Notes under the pieces: generated by a model
The model's database searches: none
Told to the model about the DNA's origin: nothing
Seen by the model: only the letters and a program-made list of their open reading frames with translations
From: Knufia peltigerae
Lineage: Eukaryota; Ascomycota; Eurotiomycetes; Chaetothyriales; Trichomeriaceae
Assembly (NCBI GenBank): GCA_030247855.1
Contig: JAPDRN010000106.1
Coordinates: 60,615-124,614, forward strand
DNA length: 64,000 nucleotides
Direction: 5' to 3'
Part shown: positions 61,765-64,000 of the stretch, piece after piece
How the letters are laid out: every line of letters starts with the position of its first letter
Numbering within the stretch: the stretch's first letter is position 1
Made by a program: the position numbers and the translations under genes

Positions 61765-63955
61765 ATGGAGCCTCGCAGAAGACAGCAGCGGAGAGCTTGC
61801 GACGTGTGTCGACGACGAAAAGTACGATGCGACGTCGGCTCTGCCGTGGGTGATACATGTTCAGTCTGTCGCAAGGGAGGTTATGACTGCCAGTGAGTGC
61901 CATGTGGTGAGCTTCGAGACATTTACAGTATATCCAACTGTGCTTCTGTGGCCGACCACTAACGTTGCTCCCTGTCCGCGATGTAGCGTACAGACAGACT
62001 GGCCGGCTCCGGCGAGGCACCGAGAAAAATTGGCACCGAGGCCAGAGGTAGCGAGACCTAGGCCGCCTCTCGAACCCCGACGTTCATTCCCGCGCCAAGC
62101 TGACGACATGCTGTATTTCGAACCACCAAACCCCTCGGTCGAACAGGAACAGGACCAAGTTGAAGACACGCCGAGCACACCGGGTTTGCAGGCGGACGAT
62201 TCCAATTTTCTCGCTCGAACGGCCCTCTCACAGTTCTATCACAATGGCATTGAGTCCTCGGACTGGCACATATTCCAGGTTGCAGATGACTTCAGGCTCG
62301 CTTACATTGGCGCCCCAGTCTCTAATCTATCACACCTGGTGCAACTACGCTGCTCTCACTTGCGATTACGCCAGGCTAGTCGTCCCACGCAGCACACACT
62401 GGTCCAAGAAGCGCTTGGAAGAGCTCCATACGTGGCCTTTAGTTTTAAGGACTTGTATCAATTTGCAGCATCGCCGACTGACTCTCAGGGTCAGAATATC
62501 GACACCCCTCTACCTCTACATTTCCCTTATCCACAAATTCGACCGTTGGAGGCCCGTCATACGGGCGACCAAGCCCACCCCGGAATTCCCCGAGACCTAT
62601 CCAGAGATGCGTTGACATTTCTTGGAGAAAAGGTACGGGAGGGCCTGGTCAAGGCGTACTTCGATAGCATCCATCCATCATTTCCCGCCATTGCGCCATC
62701 TATGATACTGCAGAACGATGGCAAGTTATCGAGCACGGCACCGCCACTACTGGTTCATGCTGTTCTCCTTGCGGGAGCCAACGTCTGTTCGCATCCACAA
62801 GTGGTGCGCGCTCGTCCATCGATCAAGGCTGCCTTGTTTCGCACGGCAGGGATGCTTTTCCACCGACGTAGCGAAAAGGATCGCTTGCATCTGACACAAG
62901 CGGCACTGTTGTTCACATGGCACATCAACGACGGAGACACCGTTGCTGGAGGCCCTTGGTACTGGATTGGGGTGGCTTTGCGCATCAGCTGCGGTCAAGG
63001 AGCGCATCGTCTTAATCCACTTCTCCCCGACTTTGAACGTATCATGTACAAACGAAGCTGGTGGTGTGCCTTCGTGTCGGAAGCATTCAGTGCCCTGGAA
63101 ACCGGTCGGCCGTGTGCGGTTCGGCCACCAGACACCGATCAGTCAGTCCCAACCGAGGAAGAACTCAACTGGGACGGCAAGCAGACTTCTGTCACGACTG
63201 CCGGAGGGCAGGAGTCAGCCACGGCCGAGGAACAGAGCCTAGGTCTGGGCCCGAGGACCGCCTGCTCCCAAGTACCCTACCTGTACCACAAGCACTTGAT
63301 AAGTCTTGCGAAGATAGCCATGGACATCTCAGCCTTGAACGCTCCGGCCGAGAGCACATCCATAACCATGGCGAGTCTCGACGCTCGGTTGGCAAAGTGG
63401 TCACTAGGTGCCACTTCGGGGGGAGACTTCTTCAGCATCTCGTTACGACTGTACTTCCACATGGTCGTTTTGAATCTTCATCGAAATTATCGACGAGAAT
63501 CGAGTGACAGTCAATCGACGTGCAGTGCAGCGGCAGAGAGCATCATCACCGCGATGGATCGCATCATCGACCTAGACTCGCTTGGTCGATGCCACTTCCC
63601 CGTCGTCAGTGCCATCACGGCGGCCGCCATCCAACTTGTCCACGAGATTCGATCGGCGATCGCTACGGGGGCGTATGTGGTCGGCCTAAACCGACTCGGA
63701 CTGTTGCAACGTGCCACAAAGTTCGCGAAATGCCTTGCGCCACTGTGGCCAACGGCGGAAGCGGTACACAATGTCTTTGAGGGACTTCGCAGAGAATACG
63801 AAGACCAAGTGGCCAAGTCCCTCGATCCCACACATGGCACTTCCGTTCCATACGACGAGCCCGACTGGGCAAGTCTGTTCGCGGCAGCAGACCACATCCC
63901 AACGTCTGAAGACTGGTTCGAATGGACATTAGAGGATAGAGCACCAAGTCAGTAA
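61765..63955 (+). CDS. Zn2Cys6 transcription factor with fungal-specific regulatory domain
   Basis: A 698-residue protein from exons 61765-61892 and 61987-63955 (94-base intron immediately after the zinc cluster, a common place). The DNA-binding cluster is complete: CDVCRRRKVRCDVGSAVGD followed by TCSVCRKGGYDC gives six Cys with CX2CX6C spacing in the first half. The middle homology region of fungal activators lies at about 240-460, with LVKAYFDSIHPSFPAI, LGEKVREG before it, and GVALRISCGQGAHRL with YKRSWWCAFVSEAFSALETGRP. The order is standard for nuclear pathway regulators. Its position head-to-head with the permease suggests that it controls the permease and perhaps the FMO gene. It ends 45 bases before the window edge. 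Confidence 0.92.
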
Positions 63956-63970
63956 AAGGCAAGTCGTCCA

Positions 63971-64000
63971 CAACACACATACACACACACACACACACAC
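63971..64000. repeat. CA dinucleotide microsatellite at the window edge
   Basis: A CA run with one TA interruption fills the last 30 bases, 15 bases after the stop of the regulator gene, and probably continues beyond the window. Confidence 0.85.

Overview
The window is nuclear DNA of a filamentous ascomycete (Pezizomycotina). Most genes carry short GT-AG introns (41 to about 220 bases, mostly 45 to 110). Several proteins belong to fungus-restricted families: a DUF2985 membrane protein, a Zn2Cys6 regulator, an HDA1-complex coiled-coil subunit and a Dal5-type permease. The richness in oxygenases, reductases and transporters, and the intergenic 9-mer TACGGAGTA, suggest Eurotiomycetes, perhaps a black yeast of the Chaetothyriales; that placement is inference. 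I recognised no rRNA, tRNA or CRISPR.

Layout. 1-1227: the 3' end of a type-I glutamine synthetase-like gene facing a class-I glutamine amidotransferase. 2009-9702: a Baeyer-Villiger-type flavoprotein, a convergent NRPS-like A-T-R carboxylate reductase and a MetE-like methyltransferase. 10184-12520: a regulator-like protein without a zinc cluster. 14002-16210: a DUF2985 membrane protein. 17219-22778: three minus-strand genes in a row (PhyH dioxygenase, dihydropyrimidinase/hydantoinase, phenol-hydroxylase-type flavoprotein) that look like a catabolic set. 24196-27444: a CYP504-type P450 divergent from a short-chain dehydrogenase. 28569-33080: a secreted S28 peptidase and a zinc alcohol dehydrogenase. 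33081-35953 is gene-poor.

35954-54574 is mainly housekeeping: a disordered Ser-rich protein, an MCT-type transporter, GPI19/PIG-P, a 1295-residue coiled-coil protein, the SelO/FMP40 pseudokinase AMPylase, a tartrate/D-malate-type dehydrogenase and an HDA1-complex subunit. A 333-bp MITE with TA duplication and 51-bp inverted repeats lies at 55053-55385. 56028-63955 is a compact accessory set: a flavin monooxygenase, a Dal5-like permease and, divergent from the permease, a Zn2Cys6 activator, with a perfect 10-bp-arm palindrome in the shared promoter.

Two themes recur, both inferred from family functions only: nitrogen scavenging (glutamine synthetase-like enzyme, amidotransferase, hydantoinase, Dal5-like permease) and oxidative attack on aromatic or cyclic substrates. 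Intron-exon models were derived by eye from splice signals, reading-frame continuity and family motifs. In every spliced model given as complete the exon lengths sum to a multiple of three.
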